From: Ophiodon elongatus
Lineage: Eukaryota > Chordata > Actinopteri > Perciformes > Hexagrammidae
Assembly: GCA_016806645.1 (NCBI GenBank)
Contig: JACSYO010001557.1
Location: 150,001 to 214,000, forward strand
Length of the DNA stretch: 64,000 bases
Direction of reading: 5' to 3'
Positions 1-14,240 of the stretch are shown in pieces; the first letter of the stretch is position 1; each line of letters starts with the position of its first letter. Position numbers and translations under genes: made by a program. Below the pieces are notes generated by a model, which saw nothing but the letters and a program-made list of their open reading frames with translations, searched no databases and had not been told where the DNA came from.

Positions 1-90
1 CATGAGCTGTTTCCTTGAAACGCACAAAAATTGGGTGAAAATGTTGGTATGAGGATATGTTGTGTTGTTCCTGCGTGATGATAAAAATGA

Positions 91-250
91 TAACGTGATA
101 TCGGATCGGTGCAGAGACTCGTATACTAGATGTCGATACGGGTTCCAGCATTTAGGCTGTCTGAGGTATTTCTGATCCTGGTATCAGTTTGGGAGCAACT
201 CTATTTTAAAATGACACACATAGACTGTATCAGACAGAAAGTTACATGTA
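91..250 (+). repeat. Dispersed fish repeat, copy 1 of 2 in window
   Basis: This segment aligns by eye, in the same orientation, with 62060-62200. Shared blocks include TAACGTGATATC, GACTCG, CGATAC, CCAG.ATTTA, GGCATTTCTGAT-like and CTGGTATC, at roughly 70-75% identity over about 110 bp. The sequence resembles a repeat I recall as common in teleost genomes, with a 'TGATATCGGATCGGTGCA' core. It carries no ORF of its own, although a 71-codon chance frame crosses it. Class (probably a non-autonomous DNA transposon) is inferred. Confidence 0.6.
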
Positions 251-1466
251 CCTCTTCAACGGCTATGTGTGCCAGATTTAGGAGCTCACCTACGGATCAG
301 CTCTTTTTAATATTTTTAAATGAAAAATCGTTCAGTGGCGTGTGATAATTTGATCCATTTCCAATAGAGATCAACTTTGACTCGTTATCTGTCTGTATCC
401 TACTGAAGTGATACTGTATGTATTATTCTGTTTGCTTTTAATATACCCATTTTATGAAAAGAAATAAAAAAACACATGATTTAAAAACACATATATGCAG
501 AGTTAGGTTTTGATAATTCCTCCGACAATTTCCAGACAGTATTTATTAAACAAAAACATGTGCATCTTTAATGTTCCATCTATCTAGCGTTGTGGTGAAG
601 AAACTAAACATACAAGGGAGTCCATTCAGATTCTAGGCCGCGCTCCTCAAGAGGCTTATACAACTCTACACTTAATTATTCTCAGGAGGCCTCCTAAATG
701 AAATGCTCACACGTCTGGTGTAATGAGGGTCTGTTTGGCCTCTCCGATGAGCAGGGGGAGCTGTGCGGACACGTTCTCTCCCCTCTGAGCTCTCTGGGCT
801 CGGAGCACATCCAGCTCCACCTTGGGAGTCTCGGCACGTCTCCGGGCGCGATGTTATCACAGGAACATCATAACCTCTGCTGGCCCTGAACCCCTTGTTC
901 CCTCACTCCCTCCGTGGAACTCAGCGCTTGTTCTTATTATCCGCTCCCCGAGCTGTGTCCCCCTCACGGCCCCTGCTCCCGTTACAGAGGAAGCAGGAGC
1001 CCCCTCGCATTTGTCTCTCTTGAGGCAAAATAGGAAAAGCCTCCAATGGCGTCAGTTGAAAACTAAACTTTAAGGCTCAGGGTCGAGCAGCAGTCAATGA
1101 GCGTTAAATAACGGGTCTAATGGAACATTAGCTTTCCTGTCCAGCGTCAATGCTCCCTGGAGCCGTCGCTGACCGGTTTGACCTCACAGATAGAAGTGTT
1201 CTCAACACATTCTCTTTCCAACAAGAGCTCCTGGTTGCTTCTTGGTTATTGTGCGTCTGCTCTTAGCACCACGCAGCCTTCCATTCAACCTTTAACACGC
1301 TTTCAAGACCGCGGAAACCTTCCGTCAACTTCCCGACAGAGCTGAGAGAGAAGAGGCGGAGCCTCTTGAGATCGCCCTCACTCTACCTTCTCTGTCTCCC
1401 CATGAATTCTTCTGCTCAGGTGGAAGACAGAGGCGTTACAGGCGGGTACGAGAGAAGGATACTCAC
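251..1466. other. No gene or repeat recognised
   Basis: The first 400 bases are AT-rich with short A and T runs. From about 690 to 1070 the sequence is richer in G and C, with overlapping 60-80 codon frames on both strands that look like chance. Nothing here could be assigned, apart from lying just 3' (on the minus strand) of the exon candidate at 1467-1543. Confidence 0.5.
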
Positions 1467-1543
1467 TGATTGCGTTCCACTTGTAGCACCAGCTGGAGGT
1501 CCTTGGATGAGAGCGCTATTTCCCCTCTGACTGGGTGCTCCTC
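1467..1543 (-). CDS. Candidate internal coding exon, protein unknown
   Basis: On the minus strand a 77-nt segment is bounded by good splice signals. Upstream is a pyrimidine-rich tract ending CCGACAG (acceptor AG at 1544-1545). Downstream is a consensus donor GTGAGT, the complement of 1461-1466. In one frame it reads EEHPVRG followed by EIALSSKDLQLVLQVERN, then two bases of a split codon, which looks like ordinary soluble protein sequence with an amphipathic stretch. A second frame is also open (GAPSQRG...), and the third is closed by TAG. No start or stop codon belongs to it, so it would be an internal exon. I do not recognise the protein and give no gene name. GT-AG pairs around short open segments occur by chance, so this is a candidate. 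The other minus-strand candidates in the window do not match its phase directly. Confidence 0.45.
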
Positions 1544-1799
1544 CTGTCGGGTTAAAAGAGAGGTCGGATCAGGTCATGGCAGCAGAGGAACTCACCAGGA
1601 ACACGTTGCTTAAAGTGCATTTAAAAGAATCCCAGTGCAGAGTGTTCAGCCAGCAGGTGACACGGCCTACAAGCTGAGTGGCCATGGAACCTGAATGGAA
1701 AATAAATGCATTTGACATATCTATTCCCCAAAATGTGTTTCAGAAGAAATGCTCCTGTGGTATTTATTTCAGAGACCTGGGAATACATATTCAAACCAC

Positions 1800-2115
1800 C
1801 TTCTGATGAGGACTGCAGCGAACTTTTTTGTCATTTATTGACTAATCTGCCAATGGCTTCCTCAATTATTTGATTTACTTTTTGCAAAATGTCAAAAGCT
1901 AGTCAAACAATACCCATCACAATCAGTCGCGCCCAAAGCGATGTCAATAGCTTGATTTGTCCAAGTAAAAGTCCCAAAGTTATACAATTTGATCGACGGG
2001 ATTCAAAAGAGAAAAGCAGGAAATATCACATATTTAGAATCTGGAATTTTTGCTTGAAAAAAATATAAAAAATATGAATCGAACTAATATCAAAATGTTT
2101 ACTAATTCATTTTCT
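1800..2115 (+). mobile_element. Old hAT-like non-autonomous element ('GGGCTGCAAC' family), copy 1
   Basis: The segment runs from CTGCAGCGAAC... through CAAAATGTCAAAAGCTAG, CCCATCACAAT, GATGTC, CTTGATTTGTCC and CCCAAAG to GAATTTTTGCTTGAAAAA. This block order matches a fish repeat family I recall with ends of the type GGGCTGCAACTAACG. Copies or parts of the same family are visible at 3815-3965, 11400-12180 (split), 37510-37760, 41945-42060 and 63584-63660. It has no coding capacity. The family assignment mixes within-window similarity with recall. Confidence 0.6.
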
Positions 2116-3814
2116 AAGGCACACGATGGCCAAACACATATGTCGTTAACAGTGTGTATTTTTCCATGTAGAAAACAACAACAACAATTTTAAACAAAAT
2201 GATGCAGCACTGCAGCATTATTAAGTCCCGTTAGTGTCTGTGGTGTATTATGGAGGTTTTATTATTCGGACCCTATGCGTTCACATTTGCAGCTGAAATG
2301 AGCCTCAAACCTAAAGTTCTTCCCATCACTTGAATTAAATGACCTCAGCCTGTTTGGTCTAAGGATCCCTGAAATTAGTTTTTTAATTAATTGTAACCCA
2401 AATATGTATCAAGTGAGAAATTCGACAGAAAAAAATACAGAAGAGCATCAGAGTACAATACTGCTTCTTATTTTTTTTAGTGAGATTCCTTGTTAAATAT
2501 TTGCAAAATGATATAATAACAGGTGAGATATTAGAAAGAGCTTCTAGGGACAATGGTAGAAAATCACTCCAGGGGCCAGATGTGTAAATGATGTGTACAA
2601 AAAAACATGTGCACACCTGTTCCCCGAACATAAACTGGTATTTATGGAGGCAGAATGTGCGCAGTGCACCTCATGCAGACTGGTTTTAGCTGAGATCGCT
2701 GTGGGTGATGATGAGGAGGAGGAGATTGAAGGAGTTGAGAGATGGGTGACATTTTTTTCTTAGGTTGTCATTTTCCCTGATTGTTATTTTTGCAGGCTGA
2801 AAATTAATCATTGATCAACCTTCTGACGTTTAATTATAATGATGATTAAGAATTCACTGCAGGGATGACGACACTAAACAGCCACAGCTGTGCATAAAGA
2901 CAGATTCTCTGGCACCGTTGGAGAACTTTGCTGAGTATATAAGTATCCATATGCAAACGGGTGGGGCGTTTCTACATCCACTTATGGCTGACTGTGGGAG
3001 TGGAAATGAGGCTCCACGATGATTGAGATTCATAAAACCAAATCACGTGCCGCTTAATAAATCCGACAAAAATAATGCGTCTGCATATTTCCATGCATTT
3101 GGCCCCAGGACTTTATGGATCCAATCTGTGAAATGTTGTCGGTAAACTAGACCAGAAGCAGGTTGTTTTTTACTTGAGATGGGAGTCAGTGACAGATGAC
3201 CCAATCAGCCACAAGCCTCTAACTAATCTGAGTGTGACTCCTGAAGTAGGCCAGTAGGCGGACATGTTGACCAGATGGTGATGTCAGAGAAAAGGCCAGA
3301 GGGCTGTGGAAATCAAAGATTCACCCTCTAGGTAGCAAACTAGGAATCTGGCTATGGACCAAATAACTGGAAATATACACGTTTTCTTTTCTCTTCTGGA
3401 TCTTGAATTATAATCTTCTGACCAACGCTGACTGTCATATGAACAACGTGGAGATCATTTCATTACAATCTGCCCATATGGTTTTGATTACGAGAAGCAC
3501 TTCAGCTCCTTTGTCGTTTCTAAATATAAAACTGGAGCTCCCTTCTCTGGCTGTTGGGAAGCATCTCTGCAGAGAAAGCAACAGTTTCAGTCTTTGGACA
3601 CAAGCGGAAACCACTCCATTTAAAAGGCCTTTCTATTATTCAGGACAAAACATTTGACAGATGCAGAAAGGAACTAGTGGTGAAGAAGTGCTTAAACGCT
3701 GTTGATTCAATTCACCCTCCAAAGAGGTGCGAGGGAGAAATGTACAGACAATAGCACTGCAAAATCTAGTTGATTGATCATTTAGTACATTTTTTAAGAA
3801 AAAACATTGGTTGT
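2116..3814. other. No gene recognised
   Basis: AT-rich sequence. A minus-strand frame of 82 codons (2383-2631) is stop-poor by chance and has no recognisable motif. Two overlapping plus-strand frames (3403-3754) also lack any family resemblance. No tandem repeat or splice-bounded ORF stood out. Confidence 0.5.
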
Positions 3815-3965
3815 AGCCTCTCAGGTGTGTCTTTGTCTCATATGATAGTACATTTCATATCTTTAGACAAAACAAGACATTGGATGACATTAACTCTGCT
3901 GTGGTGGCCGTTTTTCACTATTATCTGACATTGTTTGATAATGACTGATTGCTTAGTGTAATTAG
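3815..3965 (-). mobile_element. Old hAT-like non-autonomous element ('GGGCTGCAAC' family), copy 2
   Basis: Read on the minus strand this contains AATGTCAGATAATAGTGAAA, then TGTCATCCAATGTCTTGTTT, then AGATATGAAATGTACTATCA in the same order as the copies at 1800-2115 and 37510-37760. It is an internal fragment; neither terminus is clear. Non-coding. Confidence 0.6.
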
Positions 3966-4069
3966 CATACACATCTATAATGATAACTGTTAGTTACAGA
4001 CCTATGTGCAAGCTGATGCTAACTGTAGCAGCAAATAACTCCTTCAGGCAAGAAAACAATCTGGGTACC

Positions 4070-4400
4070 ATCCCTTTTACATGAGACCACAACACTCCTA
4101 TCTAAGCCTATCAGATGCCCCTCCCCCTCCACACCAAGGAGCTGTAAGGCTTCGTAAAGCATATCAGACACGTCGTATCATCTTGCCAAAAACAAAATTC
4201 AATTCACCAAGCAGTGTGGCGCCGAGTTACAGCTGTGTACTGGCAATTCCGTTAGCGGTTAGCCAAACACATTGCCAAAAACAATAACAGTGAGCAATCT
4301 GTTTCTGCTCCACTGTGTCAGTGTAGCGGTTGAGAGACGGCGATGCGCTCAGCGGTGTTATCAATAGCGGCCCCTAGCGGCTGGGGGCCGGTTTAGAGTC
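4070..4400. repeat. Probable dispersed fish repeat
   Basis: The segment containing TTCCGTTAGCGGTTAGCC and GTGGCGCCGAGTTACAGC resembles repeated sequence I recall from teleost genomes, where short GCTAGC/GTTAGC-rich blocks are typical of non-autonomous elements. No second copy or terminal repeat was found in this window, so the call rests on recall and is weak. Confidence 0.3.
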
Positions 4401-7050
4401 ATGAGTGATGAGTCAGCAGGAAGATAATGGCAGTACATAAAACAGACTATAAACGTCGTTTCACCACAACCACAAGAGGTCCTTCATCACGCACACGGCC
4501 ACCCAAAATATTCTGCAGTTTGCTGCAGCAGAATGCGAGATTAGCCGTGGACAGACACAGAGGTCCACACTCACTCGCCGACCATGCACACGTGAGCCAG
4601 ATAATGATGAAATTTGAAGTCTGATGTTTCTTTGCTGATTGAGTAACAGCAGTTCTGCAAAATAATACTAATCTAAAGAAAGTTGTGCAATCCCACTAGC
4701 AATAAAAGCAGCTGAAGAGGTTAAAGACTTTCCAATGAGCCCTTTTGTGTCTCCATTAAGAACAACTGGTAACGAGGTTTACATTCCCAGGCAAAACGGG
4801 TCCTGTGCAGATGCAGTGTTGGACTTAATCAAGAGCATCTGGGCTGCTTTTCCACAACCAGTTTGCTTTAAGGAAGACTGCTGAGCCACAGCTGACAAGA
4901 GTCTGAAACACCATAAACTCTTTACAAGCACCATGAAATCATTACACTTGTCTCCGCTGAGAAAATCCTTTGCCAAAAGAGAAGAGGCAGAGTGTCACTC
5001 AGAATGATGTGAAGTGACGCTGCATGCCAGCTAGCTCTATAACAGCATCAAAGAGACTTTCCTAAACCACACAGGGTTGTAACATGCTAGGAGCTCGGCA
5101 GGGGAGGGGGGGGGGGGTTGAAGGCAGTACGAGCATGTGGCCATCAGTGAAGCACTCGTTCCACACACTGTTGGTTCCATCAGTCCCCAGCAGCTGCTGT
5201 CTTGTCACATTTAAATCATGTAGAGAAGCGTAATCGTGGATAAACCAGTTCCCGAATTGGAGACATTTAAACTCCAATGAGCTACTTTTGACAATCATGT
5301 CTGAAACTGAAAGATTGACACCTTTGGCACCTGGAGACATACTTGACCCTTTACCCAGTGTTACTGCGGCACAAACTACAGATGGGTAATGCCACATTTT
5401 CAGATGACTTTTGATTTGAATCAGCAGCTTCTGGTCTCTGAAATGAAAAGGAGTATCTATGTTTGTCAACAAGGGAATCATTCCTCTCAAACTGAAATGT
5501 TATTCTTTTAAATATGCATTGACTCCTCGTTTTCATCTCGTCTTTCAAGCACTGCATCACTGAGCACCTGCAGCTCCGTGAAGTCACTATTTTATCATCT
5601 GTGAATGAGAGTGAAGTGCTTCTGCGCCACTAGTGTCCAAACATTCTGGTTTTGCTGAACCTCATTTAGTCTCAACTTCACTGTTAGTAATGTTCTACCA
5701 GGCTTTTTAAGGGGACGTCATTGACCACAGCATTTTGGGACACACTTCAGCTGGGAATTACGCCCATTTTGGGCAATCTCGCACATCAGGATCTACGTTC
5801 ATGCAAACACTGTAAATGCAGGAGTTCAAGGAGGTGGAATGCGTATAGCCTTTCTGATTTTCATAGATCTGCGATTAACTTTCTTGTTTTCAACCCATCA
5901 TGACCTAGATCTTCTCTTCACTTTAACCAAGTGTTTTAGTTGGCTAACCCAAACTGTACCTTAAAGAAATACTTCACCACAAAATGACCGTTTGTACATC
6001 AGTTACTGACTACTACATTTTTCTGTGAGGTCTAGGTTTATCAATACATTCTATCAAGAGCATTTTTTATTTAGATTTGCTGATGATAACCTGAACCCAT
6101 TTTGGTTCAATTCTATAAGGGCCTACTTTCTCCATTCACCGTGGAGACATTTTCTTCTCGTATTGAAGGTACAAAAGCTCATTTTGCAGGTGGAGTATTA
6201 TTTTAACTTTAGTCTAACAGCCATAACCAAAGTTCTTCCCTAACATTAATCATCTTGTAGTTGTTCTCCCCGGATATTGTGCAAAGCCATGGCAGTGACA
6301 TAAAAATAGAGACAGTCAAAGTTTTGCAGAATCGCTTTTGTTTGGCCAAAAGGTTGCTCAGGCGGAGGCTGATGTAGATCAATCATTGATCATTGTGCAC
6401 GTCTGCGCCCATGCACAGTTAATACAAAATTGTTCATATCAGGAGTTCTTATACACTGATTTAGAACTTCCTCTTCACACACTTTGAGAAATGAGGCCCC
6501 GAGTTTCAGTGTTGTGAAAGAAATAACTGTTCCGATGACTAAACGTCAAAACTAAATGCAGTGTAAAAAAAAAAAAGTCCCCTCTCTTTATTAAAGTCTG
6601 AGTGTAGAGAAACCATTTCCTACATTACAATACAACCATCAAGTGGGATTAATTGAGAGAATCCAGGTCTCATCTGTATTCACTCTTCTATCTTACTCCC
6701 ATCTACAAGCAAGGCTCCAAACAAAACAAGCCATTGCGAATTCAGGACCATTCTTTCCCACATCATTAAACGTGTCATTCCAACATGACACATGCTCAGC
6801 AGATGCACCCCCACTTCTCTCGCTTCGGTTTCAGCTGTTCCGTTGTGAAACTTCCCCGGCTCCAGCTGAAGGAGCTTGATAGGTCATGGCGGAATCACAG
6901 TGGGTGGGGAGTGGGGAGTGGGAAAAGGGGGACAAAGTAAAGAGGGAGAGCACTGGTGACAGCCAGTAGTAAGAGTGTGAGCATTTACATAAAGGAAGGA
7001 GCAAGGTAGGGAAGTGTGAACTGTCAAGAAGGCAGTAAATTGGACAAGGA
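4401..7050. other. No gene recognised; G-run and A-run
   Basis: Includes a long run of G at about 5107-5117 and a run of A at about 6566-6577. A 142-codon minus-strand frame (5062-5490) is the longest open stretch but shows no domain, no compelling splice context and no repeat partner. The rest is unremarkable AT-rich sequence. Confidence 0.5.
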
Positions 7051-7054
7051 GAGG

Positions 7055-7660
7055 TCTTAAAGGCCTCGGTATGCTTCAAACAAAGTGCTTACTGGATCAC
7101 CTTACAGCATCTGAGACTCCTTTCCAATGAGGGTGTGCTGAGGTGTGAAAGTTACCGGTGGTTTGAACTTCTCTCTCAAGCTCTCTTTTTGCATTCTTTA
7201 CATAACTGCCTCAGTCACGTAGTTTGTGTACAACAGCATGCAAATCCATGAATGCTTCTGATGGAAGACTGTCCCAAAGTGTGTGCCGTTTCCCCCAGAT
7301 CTAAACGATCAGTTGGTCTTCACCCTTTTTTCACCCCGTGTTTGATGGTGGAATAAACACTTTTGCCTTAAGATGTGGTTGGACAACACGCCATATGAAG
7401 CAACACCTTGGACGAGGAGAGGCTCTAAGGGCCTCAGTATCTAACTATAAAGCAAGTTACTCGTCTGTCTGTGTGGGTCCTTTGACTGTCCTGAGTACAG
7501 TTCATTCGATCTACATCACCCTTTACGTTTCTATTGCTGGGCACCCAAAAGAGTGTCACATGACACGTTCAACATTAATAAACTCTGAATAAATAAGAGA
7601 ATGGTGTCCGGTGCAGCAGTGGGGGGCGGGGCCTCGGGGCAAGCAGCACTCCCGGGGGGT
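7055..7660 (+). repeat. Dispersed fish repeat, copy 1 of 2 (pairs with 33527-33800)
   Basis: From about 7437 to 7650 this aligns with 33527-33730. Shared blocks in order are ATCTAACTATAAAG, CTGTCT, GTCCT, ATTAATAAACT.TGAATAAA, GTGCAGCAG and GGGGCGGGGC. The upstream part (7055-7440) has TCTTAAAGGCCTCGGTATGC at 7054 and a similar CTCTAAGGGCCTCAGTAT at 7422, suggesting an internal duplication or two nested copies. No coding potential was seen. The class is unknown and I do not name the family. Confidence 0.55.
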
Positions 7661-7799
7661 CAAGCACTGCATTCGTGCTTCAAACGAAGCATCGTCTGAC
7701 AGCCTGCCGTCATGGCCTCCTGGCTACACCCCAATGCCAGTCAAAGTCCATGTCCCCAGACGTCTTTCGGACCCCACTTTCAAGGTCGGCCATTAGAAA

Positions 7800-10957
<3,158 letters not shown>

Positions 10958-11399
10958 AACTCGTTAAATGACATGAAGAGCCTCTATAATTAATCTATGT
11001 CAAATGCTCGTCAAAGGTGCTAAAATTAAACACGTCCTGTTTTGAGAGGCAGACAGAGGAGAGGAGCGTGGAGAGGTGGAGGCAGGTGGTGGGGGTCGGG
11101 GGAGGGGGTGGGGGTACAGGCACATACAGCGAGGTACTTATTACTGTTCCCTTCAATCCCCCACTGAGCCAAAGTGGGGTGTCGACAGTTTCCAATTATC
11201 TGTCATGCCGAAAAAATGCGGTGGGAGCATCAAAGTATCAGTACAACAGAATACCCATCACAACCTTTTTGGGGTCTTTGAATTCTCATGGAATGATAAC
11301 AGAAGGCACTGCAGTTCCTGGGAAAAACTTTGATTCAAAAAACATGACATGGAGTCCTTCGGTTGATGAGAAGTAGCTTCAACAGTAACATCTGTATGA

Positions 11400-11480
11400 A
11401 TATCTGAGATTGCCACTAATGACTCATTTTCTATAAATTAATACATTGACTATTTTACCAATTAATCGATTAATCTAAAC
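11400..11480 (+). mobile_element. Older repeat interrupted by a hAT insertion, left part
   Basis: The AT-rich sequence contains ATTAATCGATTAATC, a motif of the 'GGGCTGCAAC' hAT-like family. It is cut at 11480 by the hAT element that follows. The right-hand continuation begins after the second copy of the target duplication at 12137. The older element is too decayed to show ends. Confidence 0.45.
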
Positions 11481-12128
11481 CAGTGGTTCTCAACTGGTCT
11501 GGCTGTGGGACCCACCATCACCCCTTAATGACAAGCCGCGACCCAACCCCCCCCCCCATATCTTATGTAGTCGGTGTCGTACTTACGTTTCGCCATGTTT
11601 GAATAGAAAACTAATTTTGCGGGTCACGGTGTTCTTCTATGCTGTAAAATGGCGGGGGTTTGTGAAGATTTAAAAAATATATATATTTAAAATTAGCATT
11701 GATTAAAAAGTCCTTTAAAAATATTTATTTAATACATTTTCAATAAAATATAAGTGCAAGTTCATAAGCTGAATTTTATATTCAGTAGGCTATTCAATTT
11801 CATTATCCTAAAAACCCAGAGTCTCCCCCATATCAGGATGGTTTGACCCAACCTGGCACACGCCCCCTGTCATCACCTGTCAATCACTGCTGCCTTGAAA
11901 AGGTCAAACAAAGTGGAACGTAGCAGCAATGCTGCTGAAAACATGGAGGACCAGAGCAAAACAAGTGGAAACCAGAGCCGGCAAAAAAGTGTGAATAGAC
12001 GACACTCCGCTGCATAAAAAGTCCCCTTCAAAATAAAACCACAGGATAAAAAAAATCTTTTAATCCAATTTTTTTTTCCCAGGCAAAGGCCCACCAGTGG
12101 GTCGCGACCCACCAGTTGAGAATCACTG
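11481..12128 (+). mobile_element. Non-autonomous hAT transposon with 8-bp target duplication
   Basis: This 648-bp element has terminal inverted repeats: the left end is CAGTGGTTCTCAACTGGT and the right end, read in reverse, is CAGTGATTCTCAACTGGT (17 of 18 identical). It is flanked by a perfect direct duplication ATCTAAAC (11473-11480 and 12129-12136), the 8 bp expected of hAT insertion. Just inside the right end is GTGGGTCGCGACCCACC, a feature of Charlie-like hAT ends. No transposase is present. A 24-codon stub from an ATG at 11943 (MEDQSKTSG..., stop at 12015-12017) could be a leftover of the original N-terminus, but this is speculative. The intact duplication suggests a fairly recent insertion. 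Confidence 0.93.
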
Positions 12129-12439
12129 ATCTAAACGATACATTTTCTTCCAAAATTCTAATTGAGCATTTCATTTAAGTTGACTTTATTTTGTCAAACT
12201 GTATGTCCTTGTATAATGCAGCACAAGACAAGATGTAAAAAAGGTTATAAGTTAAACTGTAGACTGATAAGTGCTATCGAGATGTGCTACTTGTAGCTCT
12301 TGAAAAAAGAGGTCAGATTAAGTAGAAGTCTCTGAGAAAATGACTCTAATCCTCACTTGATTTATTTTTGATTTCTTTTTTGATTATTTTGATTGATTTT
12401 TTATTTCAGTGAACATGATTATTATTATCTAATTATTTA

Positions 12440-12712
12440 TTATAATATGAGAAGTCTTAGATTTTGGGTATTGTAATATGTGTTTTCTTTTCCTGGTTTT
12501 AAAGGTAATTTTCTGAATTTACCAGACTGTTCAAGCTGTTTATTATTATTTGCTTTTAACCACTTAGTGATAATAATTTATCAAAAATGTCACTGTGTTC
12601 ATATTTTATAAAAGCACTGATAGTCAACCCTACAATATTATGGCAGTATTGATATCAAGGTATTTGCTCAAATAATATTGTGATTTTTGATTTTCTCCAT
12701 ATTGCCCGGCCC
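12440..12712 (-). mobile_element. Non-autonomous fish element with 'GGGCTGGGCGATA'-type end
   Basis: On the minus strand the segment begins near TGGGCCGGGCAATATGGAGA, then AAATCAAAAATCACAATATT, a block with GTTGACTATCAGTGCTTTTA, and GCAAATAATAATAAACAGC. The order matches a repeat that is abundant in teleost genomes, recalled with GGGCTGGGCGATATGG ends. The partner terminus near 12440 (ATAATATGAGAAGTCTTAGA) is degraded. It has no coding potential. The assignment is by recall; a repeat-library search would settle it. Confidence 0.7.
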
Positions 12713-13751
12713 AAACTGATTGTATTGTAAATGTATTTACTGAGATCTAACACACTTTACATTTATGAGCAAGCAGAAACATCAAATCCCTTTTAATCTG
12801 AGCTCAACTGAATCATATCTAATGGGCTTTGAACCGAGCTGTGAGCTGTTAATAATAAATCTGTGCCATCCACACCCTACTATTTAAACAGCGTTTGACC
12901 CATCTACCTTCTAGCTCTCTCTTTTTTATAATAATACATACAACAGTGTATCACCATTGATGTGCCAGTGATACAGTGTTTAAAAATGCCTCCCTTTGTT
13001 CCCTCAGACAAAAGGAGAAGTTGAACTTGAACCGAGCAGAAACAGAAGCACGAGCCGTGAGTCAGCGCTGTGGCTGCTCTGATTCGGGCTTGTTTGCCAG
13101 CGCGTTGATGTTTGTCAGAATCTCCTGGCTCTGATGCCACCTCACGCTGTGACAGACATGGTATCCAGGCTAATCACATGCATCACAGCACCCACATCCA
13201 CTCCATGAATCCACACTCAAGATTTTCCCATGCAACAAACAGCAACCAAAAAAACTAATGGCCTGCTTAATTGCTACCAAATCCATCTGAGAAGGAATTC
13301 AGAAATGTGTGTTATTGTGATGGCGCAGCTTGATATTTGTGTTGAACAAAAAGGAGCACACAGCACAGCTTTCTTATTAAAGCTTGGGCAAGGTTGTATT
13401 TCTGGAAGGCTTTTTCTTTGAGTCACATGCCAACAAGCACTACGCTTTTTGTACACTGACATTTGTAATGAACATTCATTCAGCCTCAGCTGTAAAGAAA
13501 CAAGTGACAGCAGAGGCATTCCCAGTCTGCGTCAGCTTCTGTCCCGTAGACGACATGGATGCAGGGGGAGGAGAAAAAGAAGCCACGCTCAGTGGTAGAG
13601 GAGAGGAGGCTTCAGGGACGAGTCTCTGAGAGACTTCATCACTGCTTACATCCTCACAAAGCTACGATGGAAGAGACAACACAATACATTCCCACAGGAG
13701 TTCATTTACACAGGCGTTTGTCTTCTGGAGACGAGTCCTTTCTGTTCCTCT

Positions 13752-14026
13752 GCCCTGACCCTGACCCCGACCCCAACCCCGTGACCCTGACCCTGATCCT
13801 GATCCTGACCCTGTGACCCTGACCCCGACCCTGATCCTGATCCTGACCCCGACCCTGTGACCCTGACCCTGACCCTGATCCTGACCCTGTGACCCCGACC
13901 CTGATCCTGATCCTGATCCTGACCCTGACCCTGATCCTGACCCTGACCCTGACCCTGATCCTGACCCTGACCCTGTGACCCTGACCCCGACCCTGTGACC
14001 CTGACCCTGATCCTGTGACCCTGACC
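13752..14026 (+). repeat. CCCTGA-type hexamer tandem array, about 275 bp
   Basis: This is a tandem array of CCCTGA and variants TCCTGA, CCCCGA and CCCTGTGA. The unit differs by one base from the vertebrate telomeric CCCTAA strand, but CCCTAA itself is not repeated. The minus-strand frames of 118-140 codons across it read Gly-Ser or Gly-Gln-Asp-Gln and are artefacts of the six-base period. Confidence 0.95.
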
Positions 14027-14062
14027 GCACGTACTGCAGCACAGTCCCCATAGCAACACCAA

Positions 14063-14240
14063 TTATCATACGTGGTATGGACATGACCTTAATAATGTAT
14101 ATGTTATTGACTTATCATACGATGTATGGACATGACCACGATCATTTCTATGTTATTGACTTATCATACGATGTATGGACATGACCGCGATCATTTTTAC
14201 AATAAGGCCTTATCGTATGATATTTGGACGTGGCCTTGAG
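14063..14240 (+). repeat. 49-bp tandem repeat, four copies
   Basis: TTATCATACGATGTATGGAC-like units start at 14063, 14112, 14161 and 14210, exactly 49 bp apart. Copies two and three are nearly identical; the first and fourth are diverged (TTATCATACGTGGTATGG and TTATCGTATGATATTTGG). It directly follows the hexamer array, separated by about 36 bp. Confidence 0.92.

Noticed and set aside
5062..5490. 142-codon minus-strand ORF
   Set aside because: No recognisable domain, no compelling splice context, and such a length is expected by chance somewhere in 64 kb and six frames.
13752..14026. Interstitial telomere sequence
   Set aside because: The unit is CCCTGA with variants; repeated CCCTAA is absent.
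13662..14084. Gly-Ser-rich ORF of 140 codons on the minus strand
   Set aside because: A direct product of the CCCTGA hexamer array.
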